A DNA stretch of 64,000 nt from Chelonoidis abingdonii (Eukaryota; Chordata; Testudines; Testudinidae). The stretch covers positions 27,343,748 through 27,407,747 of the forward strand of contig NC_133778.1 of NCBI RefSeq assembly GCF_003597395.2. Reading direction: 5' to 3'. A program made the position numbers and the translations under genes. Below, piece after piece: positions 1 to 11,989 of the stretch; position 1 is the first letter of the stretch, and each line of letters starts with the position of its first letter. Under the pieces are notes generated by a model, which did not search any database, was not told the origin of the DNA, and worked only from the letters and a program-made list of their open reading frames with translations.

Positions 1-682
1 TTTACCAGAGTTCCTTATGCCTTGTCGCAAGCTCCAAGCCAGATCTCTTGGTCTAAGGCCGCGACTCCGCATCTTGCTGTAATTCTGTCAGGGTCGCTGC
101 CTAATGACTCCCGCTCTCCCGAGCTGTCCCGGTTCAGAGCCAGGCAAGCTCCGCGACTCCGCTCTCCTGGCCAGAGCGCGACAAAGCCCCGCCGCCCCAC
201 TCTCATGGCTGGAGCCCCGGGTGGAGCGCCGCAAGCCCTGCAGCCCGGCTGGAGCTCTAGCTGGGAGAGCGGGGCCATGCCGCGCTCCCGCCGGCGCTTC
301 ACTCAAAGGAGCGGGACCATGGAGCAGACCGCAGCTGGGGACGGGGTAAGTTAAAAAAAAATTAAAAAGGTGCCTAAGGTGCGGGGCCCTCTTAGGCGTG
401 TGGTCCGATTCCCTGGCAGCACGGATCGTTGGAACAGGAAACGGAATGACCTGCACCCTTCCGTCCCCTTCCCACAACCCACAGCGACAAAATGGGACGA
501 GGTGCTCTTGGGATAGCTGCCCACAATGCACCACTCACAACAGCGCTGCAACTGGTGCAAGTGTGGACACACTGTAGCACTGGTCGCTGTCAGTGTGGAC
601 ACACTGCAGCGCTGGCCGTACACAGCTGTACGACCACAGCTGTAACTGCCAGCGCTGCAGAACTGTAAGTGTAGACAAAGCC
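1..682 (+). mobile_element. Non-autonomous DNA transposon, right part, with CpG-rich internal block
   Basis: The stretch 450-682 matches, nearly base for base in long patches, the right end of the element at 27307-28187: both carry GGGATAGCTGCCCACAATGCA, the CAGCGCTG-rich core, ACAGCTGTACGACCACAGCTG and a terminal TGTAAGTGTAG. The left end lies outside the window. Positions 1-350 are much richer in G+C and CpG than the surroundings and are not present in the 27307 copy, so they are either an internal segment of a longer family member or a separate insertion. An ATG-led frame ends in a good splice-donor sequence there (see findings). No transposase is encoded. Confidence 0.7.
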
Positions 683-2344
683 TAAATGTACAACAAATTG
701 ACTTCACTGTCAAGAAAGAAATGAGGATACATCGCAAAATACCACAAGAGAGGAATGAATGTCACTAGCCTAATACATTCTAAATGATACAGCAGAAGTA
801 ATTTTTAGTCCCTTCCTCTTCAGACGGCAGGGCTCTCCTTGGCTATCCAGGCCAAGCCACAAGGCATGTTCCAATCACTAGGCAGCAGAACATTTTTACA
901 GTTAAACTTGCAGCTTCCTGACATGTCATATTTTTCCCCTCCTTGATTCCCTTCTCAGCCATGAGAGAACTCAATAATGGCTCTTCAAGAGGACCTTCCA
1001 ATATTAATCCAATATTTAGAACTATGTCCCCTTTAAGTGAAATAAGCCCTAAACACATCAGACTTATTGGGAGTATCTACAGTGAGTCACAACTAATACA
1101 CATTTTCAAAAGGAGTTAAAGCCTATTTACACTAGGTAGAGTAAGTGGTGTTTGTCATTTAAAAAAAATTTAGCTAACAGAATTTCAAGCCTTTATCCTG
1201 GTTTAGAAAAGTCCTAACGCTACATATTTAATGTAATCAAAAACTATTGTAGAAATAAACAAAAACAAAACAAAAAAATCCATCTCTAACAAGAGAGTTA
1301 GAAAAACTTCAGATTTTTAAAACAATCATTTTTTTTAATTGTCTAGTTATAAGAAATCCTAGTAACATTGCTTTGGCCAATGGAAAGTCCACAACAACGA
1401 TCATAATATATAACCAAAGTTCTTTGCTCTTACTGTTGATTCTTCACTGAATACACACTTACATATACTTTTTAAAAGGCAAAAATAAAGTGTTTACAGT
1501 AGCATAAGTTAGTTGCTTTGCTAATCTAAAAGGTCATAGGTTTCTTTCATATTGTTTCTGAAGGAGGTGAAAATATAGATGTTATTCTTAATTATAGTCA
1601 TAAGCTGTCATTTGGATTGTAAGTCCTTGTCAATTAAAATTCTTTTCTAAACCAGGCATTACATCTACTGTATCTAGGTTCATCGTTATTTACTAATTTA
1701 TCACTAAATTAGGGTGAGGTTAGGATACTGTTTAGAGTCTGTTAGAAAAGACCATCATTATGTCAAGAAGTGTGCAGGCATTCAGCAGGCGATTCCCTCT
1801 ACTACTATCTTTTTTTAAATGAGGCAGAAATATTTGTTACTTAGGAACTGAGATGTTTTACAGTTGTCTAACATGGGAATATATAAACTTTTTAATACCT
1901 CCAGCCTTTAACTCTAAGCTGATTTTTTTTTAAATGGATAACAAAGCATATGAAGAATTTCTGTGACTCATCAGAAAGATTCCTGCCAAAACTGTAGCTA
2001 CCATCTCAGGATTGTTTGTATGTCACTAAATACATTATAAATCTTACATATTCACACTTCAGTGAACTATTCTAGGGTACGACACAATTAGGGCATGGAT
2101 TTAAAAGTTGAATATGCAATTACAAGTGCAAAATGTGTCCAATTTCCATGTACAATTGTTGCATCATGAAAATTAGTAATTTTTAAAATGACTATACCTG
2201 TTTCTAAGAAATAACAGTAGTCTACCTTATGAACCCTTTAAATACAGAATTTTTTTTGGCATGCTTTACATTGAGAAGTAAACAAAAGAAGTGACAGCTC
2301 ACTGTTTTCCTTTTACGTGGAAATAAATTATACTGCTAAATTCT

Positions 2345-3290
2345 CGCTAGGCTGAGGAAGATGCTTGAAGTAATGAAGGCTCACGTAGATCTTCAGGGGT
2401 ATTCTACCTGTCCCTAGAGAAGGAGAGCAAAGGTGCTACCGGAGGACTTTGGTATGGTTGACTACTGGGAAGTATTCATGGAGAAAGGCCCGTTCTCGTG
2501 GGATGGATTCCATCTGAGTAGGGACAAAAATACACTTCTGGGACGGAGGTTGGCACAACTGATTAAACTGATTAATCTAGGATTTTGGGGAAGACTTTTG
2601 AGAGATGCACATGTAATCTCCACATCTGATTCCAATACTGAGCAAGAAGAAAATCAAGTAAAAGAGGATACAGGAATAGAGAAAGGAACAAAAGAGGATA
2701 GGAGAACGGACAACATGAAGAAAGACAATGCCATAACTGCTGATAGTAACAGTCAGGCAGGTGACGCTGTACCTAGTCGGGCAAGGAATCCGGATGAAGC
2801 TAAGCAGAAACAACGAAGATGTCTGTACACCAATGCAAGGAGCCAGGTTAACAAAATAGAAGAACCAGAACTACTGGAGTAGGAAGTAAAACCAGATATT
2901 ATAGTGATAACGGAAAGCATAGTGGAATAGTAGTCATGACTGGAATTCAGGTACTGAAGGGTACATGCTGTTCAGGAAGGTCAGGAATAAAGGTAAAGGT
3001 GGTGGAGTAGCATTGTATATTGATGATGAGGTAGACGGCAGAGAATTTTAAGTGAAGGAATTTATCAAATGGAATTTGTTTGGATATAGATTACTTTGGG
3101 GAAGAAAGGCAACAGAGGCTCCACTAGGATGGCACTTGGGGTCTGCTACAGACCACCAAGAAACAATATGGCTACAGATAGAAATGTCTTTAATATATGT
3201 AATGACATAAATACTACCAGGAATTGAGGGATTAAGGGAAACTTTAATTTCCCAGATACAGATTAGAGAACAAGTACTACTAATGGTGGT
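2345..3290 (+). pseudogene. CR1 LINE interior fragment: ORF1 end and endonuclease start
   Basis: A degraded LINE of the CR1 clade in plus orientation. At 2433-2660 the frame reads WDGFHLSRDKNTLLGRRLAQ, which resembles the last conserved block (DxxHLS) of the SGNH/esterase domain found in CR1 ORF1 proteins. From 2815 it reads YTNARSQVNKIEEPELLE, the start of the apurinic-like endonuclease of ORF2, followed after stops and frame changes by relics of the PDIIVITES and GVALYIDDEV motifs up to about 3060. A single frame runs through both domains, then breaks. Both the promoter end and the reverse transcriptase are missing, so it is not a 3'-anchored copy and was probably cut by later rearrangement. 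Confidence 0.8.
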
Positions 3291-3298
3291 AGAGCTAA

Positions 3299-3470
3299 GG
3301 ATGTAAATATCAGTTAAAAAAAGTTAACCATTTAAACAATTAAAATCGTATCATTTAACCGGTTAATCGTTAACTGAGGTTGCTCTGATGGGGGCGTTCT
3401 GCCTGGCCCGGTGCACCCAGAGCCGCTAGGGTCCCGCCCAGCCCGTCCCCACCTAAGACAGCCTCTTCTA
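3299..3470. repeat. TTAACCGGTTAA-type interspersed repeat
   Basis: The left part contains overlapping self-complementary words (TTAACCATTTAAAC, ATTTAACCGGTTAATCGTTAAC), followed by a GC-rich tail. I recall such stretches as dispersed in turtle genomes but cannot name the family. It abuts the end of the CR1 fragment. Confidence 0.45.
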
Positions 3471-3677
3471 GTCACCCTTCGATTCAGGTAACTTTCCCTC
3501 CTCCCCCAAAACCCAAAGAGTCAGAGGAAGCTTAAGACAGACACAAGCCCTTTTCTCCCTGCCAGTCAAACTCCTACTGCTTTTTAAGCTGCAATGAGCA
3601 CTTGCTGACCTAATTCCAACATAACAGGTCACATGCAGGAGTTACAGACAGTTATACCAGTCTCATGCAGCAGTCAG

Positions 3678-3890
3678 TATCACAGACTCAAAGGTCAGAA
3701 GGGATCATCATGATCATCCAGGCTGACCTCCTGCACCTTGCAGGTCACAGAACTGCACCGACAGTGGCTAGGCTACTGTTACAATTAGGACCTCATCTAC
3801 TTCTCACCCAAGAGATGAGAAATTCCAGCACCACCTGTGCACCATGTTGGGACATTAGTGGTGTGCAGTCACTGGGAAAAGAATGCCACT
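3678..3890 (-). repeat. CR1-type LINE 3' tail fragment
   Basis: On the plus strand it reads CAAAGGTCAGAAGGGATCAT followed by GATCATCCAGGCTGACCTCC, the reverse complement of a CR1 3' end subfamily. It is short and diverged; the downstream half is not clearly recognisable. Confidence 0.6.
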
Positions 3891-4019
3891 AAATCACCCC
3901 ACAGCCTCCTTAGAGTTGCATATCACTCACCTGGCTCTACAACAACATCTGGCTTGTGATCAAGCAAGAAAATATATGGCTGCATAAGCTGGAAAACACT
4001 TTCTGTTCTATAGTCTAAG

Positions 4020-5078
4020 GACTGGTCTACACTAAAAAGTTTATTCGAAGGAAGCCACCTTAAGTCTACCTGTTAATGTATGCATCTATACTACTGGGTC
4101 CTTTACGCCGACTTAAGTCGCCTCTGATGTTGATTTCTGAAATCCATCTCTGTGAAAAAAACCATCCACTATGTTTTGCACATTTGCCAGACTCACTACC
4201 CTTCATAGCAGAAGTCGATTAATGGCCCCGCTCACTTGGAGAACAGCAGCTCCCATGGTTGTTTTACCTACTCCAAATTGATTCCCCACTGACCAGTAAC
4301 TGTCTGGTATTGCAAGCTTCCAAACAGCGATTGCAACTCGCTTCTCCACTGCCAGAGCAGCTCTCATGTTTGTGTTGTTGAACTGCAGGGCAGGGGAAAG
4401 CTCTGCACAATGTTCCTGAAAGGTGGCCTTCTGCAGCTGAAAGTTCTGCAGCCACTGCTCGACATCTCATATCTGCAAAACAATGCGGTCCCACTAGTAA
4501 GTGCTTGTTTCATGGAACCAGAAATGGCACTCAGTGCAGCTGCTCTGTGACTGCCAGCAGCAACTGTGAATTTTTTTTTTCAATGACTTGCAGCAGAGCT
4601 GCTTGGAGGATATTGCTATGTTCTGTGTGGCGGGCCCTACTTCGGCTCTGGAAATACTGCAGGAGAAGGTATGAGGTGTTTGATGCTCACAGCAAGAGTG
4701 CACTACTGAGCAGGCTCCATGCTTCTGGGGTTATGGCATACGTGCAGAGATTTTAAACTGCGAAAATCACTGGGTTGTTTGCCATTGATATGGGGGAGGG
4801 AGCACAATGCATTATGGGATGCCATTGCAATGTTCCCATTCTCCTCTGCAACAATGTTTTGGTCCCATGAGGGACAAACTTCCCAAAACACACTGCAGCA
4901 AGTTGCACTTTGGGATAGCTACCCATGATGCACTGCTTTGTGCATCAATGCAGGCATTGCTAATGAGGACGCACTCCATTGAGACAATGAGCATGGTATG
5001 GCCACTTACAATTGACTTAATTTGGAGACTCAAGGTCGAATTCGATAAAGTCTACTAATTTTGTAGCATAAACAAGTC
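4020..5078. mobile_element. Non-autonomous DNA transposon, 1,059 bp, flanked by CTAAG
   Basis: The left end GACTGGTCTACACTA and the reverse complement of the right end (GACTTGTTTATGCTA) form imperfect terminal inverted repeats. A direct repeat CTAAG lies immediately outside both ends (4015-4019 and 5079-5083). The interior has no transposase reading frame; it holds phrases such as GGGATAGCTACCCATGATGC that recur in other elements of this window. Superfamily uncertain (hAT or Harbinger). Confidence 0.6.
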
Positions 5079-6915
5079 CTAAGTGGCTGATCACAGTCAG
5101 TTTCAATACACGTCTAGAGATCTCATAAATCCTATTAATCACAATGAACTTTTCCACTCATCATTTCTTTTTCAAGACAGCAGTCATGTAGTAAGGTGCC
5201 AAATGCATGAAAAAGTATTGTTAGACACTTCAATACAGATATATAATTATTAAATATACGCTGTCATCAATTTGGAAACCGACCAGACCTGACTAGATCA
5301 GCAGGTGTTTCAGTTGCTTCCATTTTACAAGATTCGCCTGATGGCTTTTACTCTCACATATGGTACACAAGACACTATAGGTCTGATCAGCTCCCACTGA
5401 AGTCGATGGAAGTCTCTCTCTTCAGTGCAAGATAGATGGGACCTACATGAATCACTGTGCTAATTATACTCTCCGGTCCCCTATGGGAAGCTCCTTGCAC
5501 CCATGTTGTCCCATTGAAGCGGGCCACAAGGGAGATCATTGTAAGTTATGGTCCTATAGTAAAGGGATTATCAAAGAAGAATGATTAAATGCAGAAAGCG
5601 TGAAACATTCTGTGCTTCCCAAGTGTTGGAGTCCCTAAGAACACTACTTAGTCAACGATATTCTTTCTGAAGTCATTATGAAAGCAATAATATTTAATGG
5701 CAATATAAGCTACAATATAATCCATTTTACAGAGCATGTAATAGCATAAAAACAGGGTTAGTGAGGCCCTTCTCCCCCTTGAGACTGACAGCATTATGTA
5801 TTCGTATAGTTCAGAATTTTTCAAGCAATGAGTTGAAGGCTTGACATAATCACTCTGCTCACCTAGACAATGTGGTACAATTAGTTTCTGCTTCTTCAAA
5901 AGATAAGCCAGAACCTCCATCGCTCTATTTGCAACATTCACATAGGAAATATTTTGGCATGACATGAACGCTAAAGCACAAGGGCTTAAAAACTACACCC
6001 TTCAGAGGTTGCTTTATAGGTGAAAAGGGAAACAAAGAACAGAACTACTATACTGGCCTCCTTTTGGCAAGATACAATATTTTTATCAGAATAATTAGTT
6101 TGGCATTTTATAGACAAAACAGATGGAAGTTCACATACTGTATTAGAAAAATTTATTTTTTGGATACAAAATATTTTGAATATTAGATGAAAAACAATAC
6201 ACAAAGTCTGAATAATAAAAATTGTGTTGGCTATATTTATTTTTTGGTGAGTGCAACATTAAACAAACACAGCATCTGTTGGTCTCAAATTTCTTTAGTT
6301 GCAAAATTTCAAAGTTAATGGTAACCACATTTTAAATAGTTATTGGTTTGAGTTTTGTATTCCATTGTTCATAATAAAAACTCTTTCAAGTACAGCCTTA
6401 AAAGGTGATCTGCAAAAGAAATCACATTTGCCCTGTCCCCTTTTTGCAGTCTATACCAAAAGGGTATTTTTGCACAGCTCCTTTATTGTTGTCAGCACAA
6501 ACTAATGACTTCTTACTTTTCATGTATTTTTTAACAATTTCTCAACACTGGAGTATTAGTCTGATAAGAAAACAACATATCTGGAATTTGATCACCACAC
6601 CAAGCTCCCTCTCAGATAACAGCTTCAAGGATGGGCGATATACAGCCCCATATACCTGTCTTATGGACCCATTAAGCAATACTTTTCAATAGTCCTGGTC
6701 CGTATTTTCAAATGCATTTTTACTTTGTTTTCTATACAATTCAGTCCCAAAGAAAAAGTAACTAGAATTTTCCACCTCTTTATCATGTAACACATACTGA
6801 GTTCTAATTAAAAATAAACACTATCTCCTCATAACTCATCTCTCCTCTTTTTACTGCACATTTTGAATAAAGTGCCCATTAAATATTTTAAGTAAGTACC
6901 AAATATAATACTCAC

Positions 6916-6979
6916 AGTTACTTATAACTCCGCCGAGGGGATCACCTTTGAAATCAAACTCAATATCCATATACTTTCC
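6916..6979 (-). CDS. MYO1B: Myosin-Ib motor domain exon, end of switch I
   Basis: A 64-bp exon reading GKYMDIEFDFKGDPLGGVIS, then N plus one base. It completes switch I (SSRFGKY) and encodes the central beta-strand region that follows. The acceptor ends TTTCCACAG above 6979 and the donor is GTGAGT below 6916. Entry phase is 0 and exit phase is 1, consistent with the next residues NYLLEKSR in known myosin-Ib, but that following exon was not found down to position 1, so the next intron is longer than 6.9 kb. The reading frame is intact. Confidence 0.96.
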
Positions 6980-7344
6980 CTGTGGAAACAATGGATTTTA
7001 AGAATGTTAAGCAAATTTAAGGAAAACCATTCCAGACCTTTTTAAAGTTGCACGGTCATTTTAAGGTACTACAGAAAAATTCAGTTGCTTCTTTGTGGTG
7101 TGTGTATTTAAGTTATAACAAATAGTAAATAAGTCGATGTAATGCTTCTAAGAATTGTATTATCCCAATTGGAGATTTTATGATTGTAGGCTATACTCTA
7201 TAGAGGGTGCGGTTTTCTAATGCAAGTTAATTGGCTTTGTATTTTTTAAGTTTGTAGAAATAATTGTGATTGTTTTTAAGACCCAAGATTGTTATGCAAT
7301 CTTGATTGCAGTGGGATTACCATCTCCAAAATGGATACTTAATG

Positions 7345-7610
7345 GATCTTAGGAAACTGACGGGACTATTGGGGTATGAACTGCAGAGTGCACCAACATG
7401 TTGTGATCATGTGGACACTGGTGGTGTGACTGAAAGGCACCTAGTTTGCATTAACATCATCCTCTTTCAAATGAGACTATGTTAACATGAACAAGGTTCG
7501 TTTCAGTTTTCTCCAGCAGCATACATGCTGGGCAGTTAAGACTGCAATACTTTAGTGCACTCTGCAATTCACACCTGTGGAACAGCGTAGACATAGTCTA
7601 AGAAAACAAT
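7345..7610. repeat. Short inverted-repeat element (MITE-like)
   Basis: GAACTGCAGAGTGCACC at 7378-7394 is the near reverse complement of AGTGCACTCTGCAATTC around 7555-7571, and the right edge reads GTGGAACAGCGTAGACATAG. The arrangement is that of a small non-autonomous DNA transposon; the exact ends are unclear. Confidence 0.45.
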
Positions 7611-7619
7611 ACTTGCTAC

Positions 7620-7900
7620 CTTTTAGGCATTACCAGACCCAGTAGGCTGGGGAATTCACGAACCTGTTTTTTGGCTGTCCAAGATTAATTATACTGTTAA
7701 GAACAGAATTCATTCTGGGTGTGGGTTCTTCCAGGAGTGGATCAGAGCACTCATAGGGTATTACATTCATTTGGGATTACTGAGGGGTAGGATAGGCTGT
7801 AGTTGCTGATGTGTTATATGGGTCTCTTGCCTTAATAAAGCTACAGCCTTCTCCCACTAAATTGTCTGCCTCGTCACTCAGATGTTTGGGGCAAAGATTT
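7620..7900 (+). repeat. Possible LTR-like or retroposon 3' end
   Basis: The stretch contains a polyadenylation-like AATAAAG near 7834 followed by TACAGCCTTCTCCC and a CT-rich segment, a layout common in the R-U5 part of retroviral LTRs. I see no matching second LTR and no coding remnant, so this is a weak call. Confidence 0.25.
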
Positions 7901-9169
7901 GAGCAGCCTGTTACCACAGACTGAATTTAACTTTCAGCAGTACAAGTGTAGTCCCTTTCCCTGACTTCTGTTTGACTTTTCTACATCACAGAAGATCATT
8001 TCATTCTGTGTTATTTTACTTCATGTGACAGGTGTTCAATTTAGTAACAGTTACTTCCAACAGCTTCAGCAAGCAACGGACCCTTATTGTTTATGAAGTC
8101 AACGACAGTACAGCTCACAGGCAAACAGTTCAAGGATAATGCATTTTGGCAATAATTCAAACAAACTCCAAATACATTCCCGTATAACGGATGATTCTGT
8201 TTAACCTCCCCCCAGTGCTTACTTAATGGAGCCAATGAGTTGAAAAGGAAGGTCTTGTATTTACACACTTCCGCTCATTTTACTTAGGACAACTTTTTCC
8301 ATCACAGAGCAACATAAAATTGATCATCATATTACACTCCTTAAGCACTGCCTTAAAGATACATTCTAATTTACAGGGTAAAATTTGTCAGGATTGGCTT
8401 ATTAAGTGTCTAGCTAAACAGTAACAAGTAATTTTTTTCACAATGTTGGCAGCCGTGTCAGACACAACACAGGAAAGTACTTGTATTTTCTTGTTTGAAA
8501 AATTAATTTGGAACTGGTAAATTCTGGCTTTTTTTCACAATTACATTAAGTTTTTAAAGTAATTAAATCAGAGAATTATCACAATTCCAATTTTCCAATT
8601 ACTAGGCCAGCAGTACATTCCCCAAAGATTATTTTAGCTCTGGATTTAAAAGCAAGGTCTGAAGAGAATTGGTTGTACTCTCTCTCCCTTCATATTCCTG
8701 ATCTCCCAGATTCAACCTTCTACACTTCCCATCTCCTTGACGTCTCTTCTTCCCCTCCACCTTCCTGGTTTCACCCACTTTTACTCCTTGTTTTGTTCTC
8801 CACACCACCTTTCAGGCACCTTTCCTTCCCTATCGCAAATACTCCAATATTGCCTAAACCTTGGACCTTGTCTCACTCCTGGAACATCTTACGACACTCT
8901 AGAGCCTACAGTGCCTGCGATAAAAACACTCTACATTGTCCAATTCAGAAAAACAAGCAGGGTCAATCAGAAAAGCAGTCAGAACAGACTCGCCTGTGTG
9001 GAAGCAGCATAAGAATCTCTCACCAGGTACTGACCAAGAGTTTGGGAGGGGAGCCAGACTGCATCCCTAAGTTCTATTCAGGTGGAGGACCACAGTGTGA
9101 ATGTGCCATCCTAATCAACTTTGGGGCCCTATTTAAAGCAATAAAGATATTCTAATACATTGGAACCTA

Positions 9170-9430
9170 TATTCAAAGTCGGGCCATGGAATTGTGGGAT
9201 ACTTTCAGTGGACACCCAGAGCACAAGTCCAGTGGGGTTGCGTCTACAATGCAAAGCAACAGGGCTTGAACCCCACACCCTGGCTTAACTGGGATTTGCA
9301 CCCTCCACCCCATTGGTCCTGGCACCCTGGGTCAGCATGATTTTGTGTGTAGACAGAAGAGGGATTAGCCTCGAGCCTGAATTTGAACCCTCAGTTTACA
9401 CTGCTGTGCACACATATGCTCTTTGTGGCT
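9170..9430. repeat. Fragment of a GTGTAGAC / TTTACACTGC type DNA transposon
   Basis: Phrases such as GGCTTGAACC, GTGTGTAGACAGAAGAG and CAGTTTACACTGCTGTGC recur in related form in the elements at 29443-29660 and 44450-44720. Ends are not defined. Confidence 0.4.
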
Positions 9431-11942
9431 TTCTACTTTCAGCTCTTAAGAGAAATTTGGGGATGGGTGGTCAGTCTTTTGAGTCTCCAAACATTTAGTT
9501 CCAGCTTATTAGTAGCAATTATATATGCTGCCAGTTCCTATACAGTTTCACATTTGACTTTATGCTGAAATCTTTCTTTAACAAGGTATTAACTTGCAGA
9601 GTACAAATCAGTTAACAGAAAACCAGAATAGATAACATGGTGTTCGTAGCAAAACTGAAGAGTAAACACATGTAGAAACTTCATTCCTGCAAAATGAATC
9701 TGAATTAAAGATGCAAAGTTAAAAAAAAAAAAAAAGAAAAAGAAAGAGGGGAGATGATATCATGCAGTGATTAACTTGCTAAACAGAACAATGCTTCTTG
9801 TCATATGACCGTTTAGGCAGCCAACTGTGTCAGGAATAGCATCAAATCTAGCTGAGGTATAATTATGTTTTGTCCAGCCAGATAAGTGGCAACTCTCAAA
9901 TTTAGCTCTCTCTCTTGCGTATTTTGGTTTTCAGTCTAATTTTACGTTAAAGTCAGAAAGCAATGAAAACTCTTACCAGGAGACAAATGCATTTTTAGAA
10001 CAGGGGTCACAACTACTCATGAATTAAGCAATTATTCAGAAGGGAGAGGTGAAAGGTTCTATTGGGTGAAAGGAAACATTAAATATTGTACATCACAGAG
10101 CAATGCGGCTGGTTTCATAAGTAGTGCAATGACAAAAATGTTTTCCTTTCAAACGACATAGTCATTAATTCTTACAAGAAAAGCTTTTCATGTAAAATGA
10201 AAAAGAAAGGTGGTCCAACACCCTCTCTGCTTTTGGAATTCAAGTTCAGCCTTGTAAAAATGTCACGAAAACTTACCAATGCTTGCAAAAGTATGCTTGC
10301 CTTCCTTTAATGCTGAAGATGATTTAAAAAAAAATCTTTTAATCCTTCATTAATATTATTTGCCTTGGTCAAACAAAGGAATAGAACCTGACTTTGACTT
10401 TAGGAACATAAGCGGGCAAGAGAACCAAGTTCCTCCCTGCATACAGAGGTGAACCTTCCATTTACTTTGGAAGGAGTTTGGATGGACGAACAAATTCCAC
10501 TTACAGATACAAGAACAAAAGGTCTTTAAACAATCCTTTGTTGTGCCACAGTTCAGTATCAAACTCATCTTTTCCATGTCTCCCCATCTCATTTTTTGTC
10601 TCCTACTTAATACGGCAGTAAGATATGGCAAACATGGAATCTTAAAATTAACACATTAAAAACCTGCACTGTTTATGCAAAAATAATTGTAGAGCTAATT
10701 ATAATTACTCACATTGTCATCAATATGACTACTATATATCTCTTTCTACATAATGTAACTGTCTTTTCATCTACTCACTAGGAAGATCAATTATATAAAC
10801 GCAAATAACAATTCTGAAAAAGAGTCATTGCTATTTACAGGTCTGATCTAACAGAAAGTATCTCAGTTTCCTCGATTGTGCAAGTCCTATGGCGAGTGTG
10901 GGGTAGTATTCAGAAGAAACGTTGGTCTTTTAATACTCAGTATATTTAAACAGTTCCCAAGGTGAAAGGTGCAGGTGGAGAAAGATCCCTTATGCAAGTG
11001 ACCCCTCTGTGCCTGCTCAAAGCCACCAACCAAACAAGAGTTGGCCTAGCTCTAGAATGAAATGATGCTCCTGCATGCATTCAGGTAACTGGGAAGCATG
11101 AGAGCTAAGTGCCATTCTCCACAGGGCAGGCTGAGTTTACAGAAACCTACAGTGTTGGAATGAGGCCTCCTCTCCCTGATAAAAAGGATGTTTTTTGGAT
11201 GTCTGGTTACATTTACCCAGCAGCTAGAAGGGTGCTTCCCAGTACAGGTAGAAAGACACGCAGTAGCTCTGCTTAAGCTAGTGTGCTAAAAATGGCAGTG
11301 TGGCCACGGCACCACAGGGAGCCACTCAGAGTAGCTGCCCAAGTACGGACCCACCGGTCAGGTGGGATTTTAAGTGGCTCTTTGCCTCCTGGCACACAGC
11401 TTGATTCTAAAAGTAAGCTAGACAATGCCACATGGGTTACTCACTTGCTACAAATGCCTGAGAAAATCTGGGAAGTGACTGATGGACTCATTTCCTGCTC
11501 AGAATAGGGATTAACCTCCACAGCTACAAACCATTGCATTCTGGAGAACCAGCTGGTGCTGGAGTAAGTTTTAAATGCTTGCTGTGAAGCAGTAAGGGAA
11601 GGACCTACATTGGCTAAGAGAAATTCTATGTCCTGTGTTAAGGAGAAGGTCTGATGACATAATTTAAGAAAATACCAATAGATTCTAAGAATTTCAAGAC
11701 ATGACAAAATTTGGTTTGGAATAAGTTGACACAATCCACTTAAATGTTTTCTTAATTAATATAGATTTTAAAAAATACACTGCAGATGAATAATAATGCC
11801 TATTAGAATATCTGCTCCAGCCACACACGATTCTGCCCAGGCTTCTGTAACAACATAAAAATCTATCACGCTCTAAACTTTGATAGGAATTATTTCCTTT
11901 ACACAATATGTATGATCTTTTATGCCTTGTACATATACTCAC

Positions 11943-11989
11943 AAATCTAGATGAGTTGTCATTTCTTACAGTTTTGGCATTTCCAAAAG
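11943..11989 (-). CDS. MYO1B: Myosin-Ib motor domain exon, first half of switch I
   Basis: A small 47-bp exon reading AFGNAKTVRNDNSSRF. NDNSSRF is the switch I loop that senses the gamma-phosphate of ATP; the Asn, the two Ser and the Arg are conserved catalytic-site residues across myosins. The acceptor ends CCTACCAG above 11989 and the donor is GTGAGT below 11943. It enters in phase 1 and exits in phase 0, so the switch I motif is split between this exon and the next, as in other vertebrate class I myosin genes. It is short enough to be missed by ORF-length filters and is recognised only by its motif and splice sites. Confidence 0.96.

Larger units (their letters stand above)
1..6915 (-). 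other. MYO1B: MYO1B intron downstream of the last visible exon (partial)
   Basis: This intron is cut off by the window edge. It holds a transposon end with an unusual CpG-rich block (1-682), a CR1 interior fragment (2345-3290), a TTAACCGGTTAA-type repeat (3299-3470), a CR1 tail (3678-3890) and a 1.06-kb DNA transposon (4020-5078). The stretches 686-2340 and 5090-6915 are AT-rich and I recognise nothing in them; scattered short open frames there have no motif. Confidence 0.85.
6980..11942 (-). other. MYO1B: MYO1B intron between the two switch I exons
   Basis: This 4,963-bp intron splits the switch I motif. Apart from a short inverted-repeat element (7345-7610), a possible LTR-like 3' end (7620-7900) and a repeat fragment (9170-9430), it is AT-rich unique-looking sequence. 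I see nothing that supports a gene in 7905-9165 or 9435-11942; the A-rich run near 9721-9745 is simple sequence. Confidence 0.85.

Noticed and set aside
15..534. Overlapping GC-rich open frames on both strands
   Set aside because: GC-rich sequence lacks stops by composition; none shows a domain. Only the ATG/donor pattern is reported as a finding.
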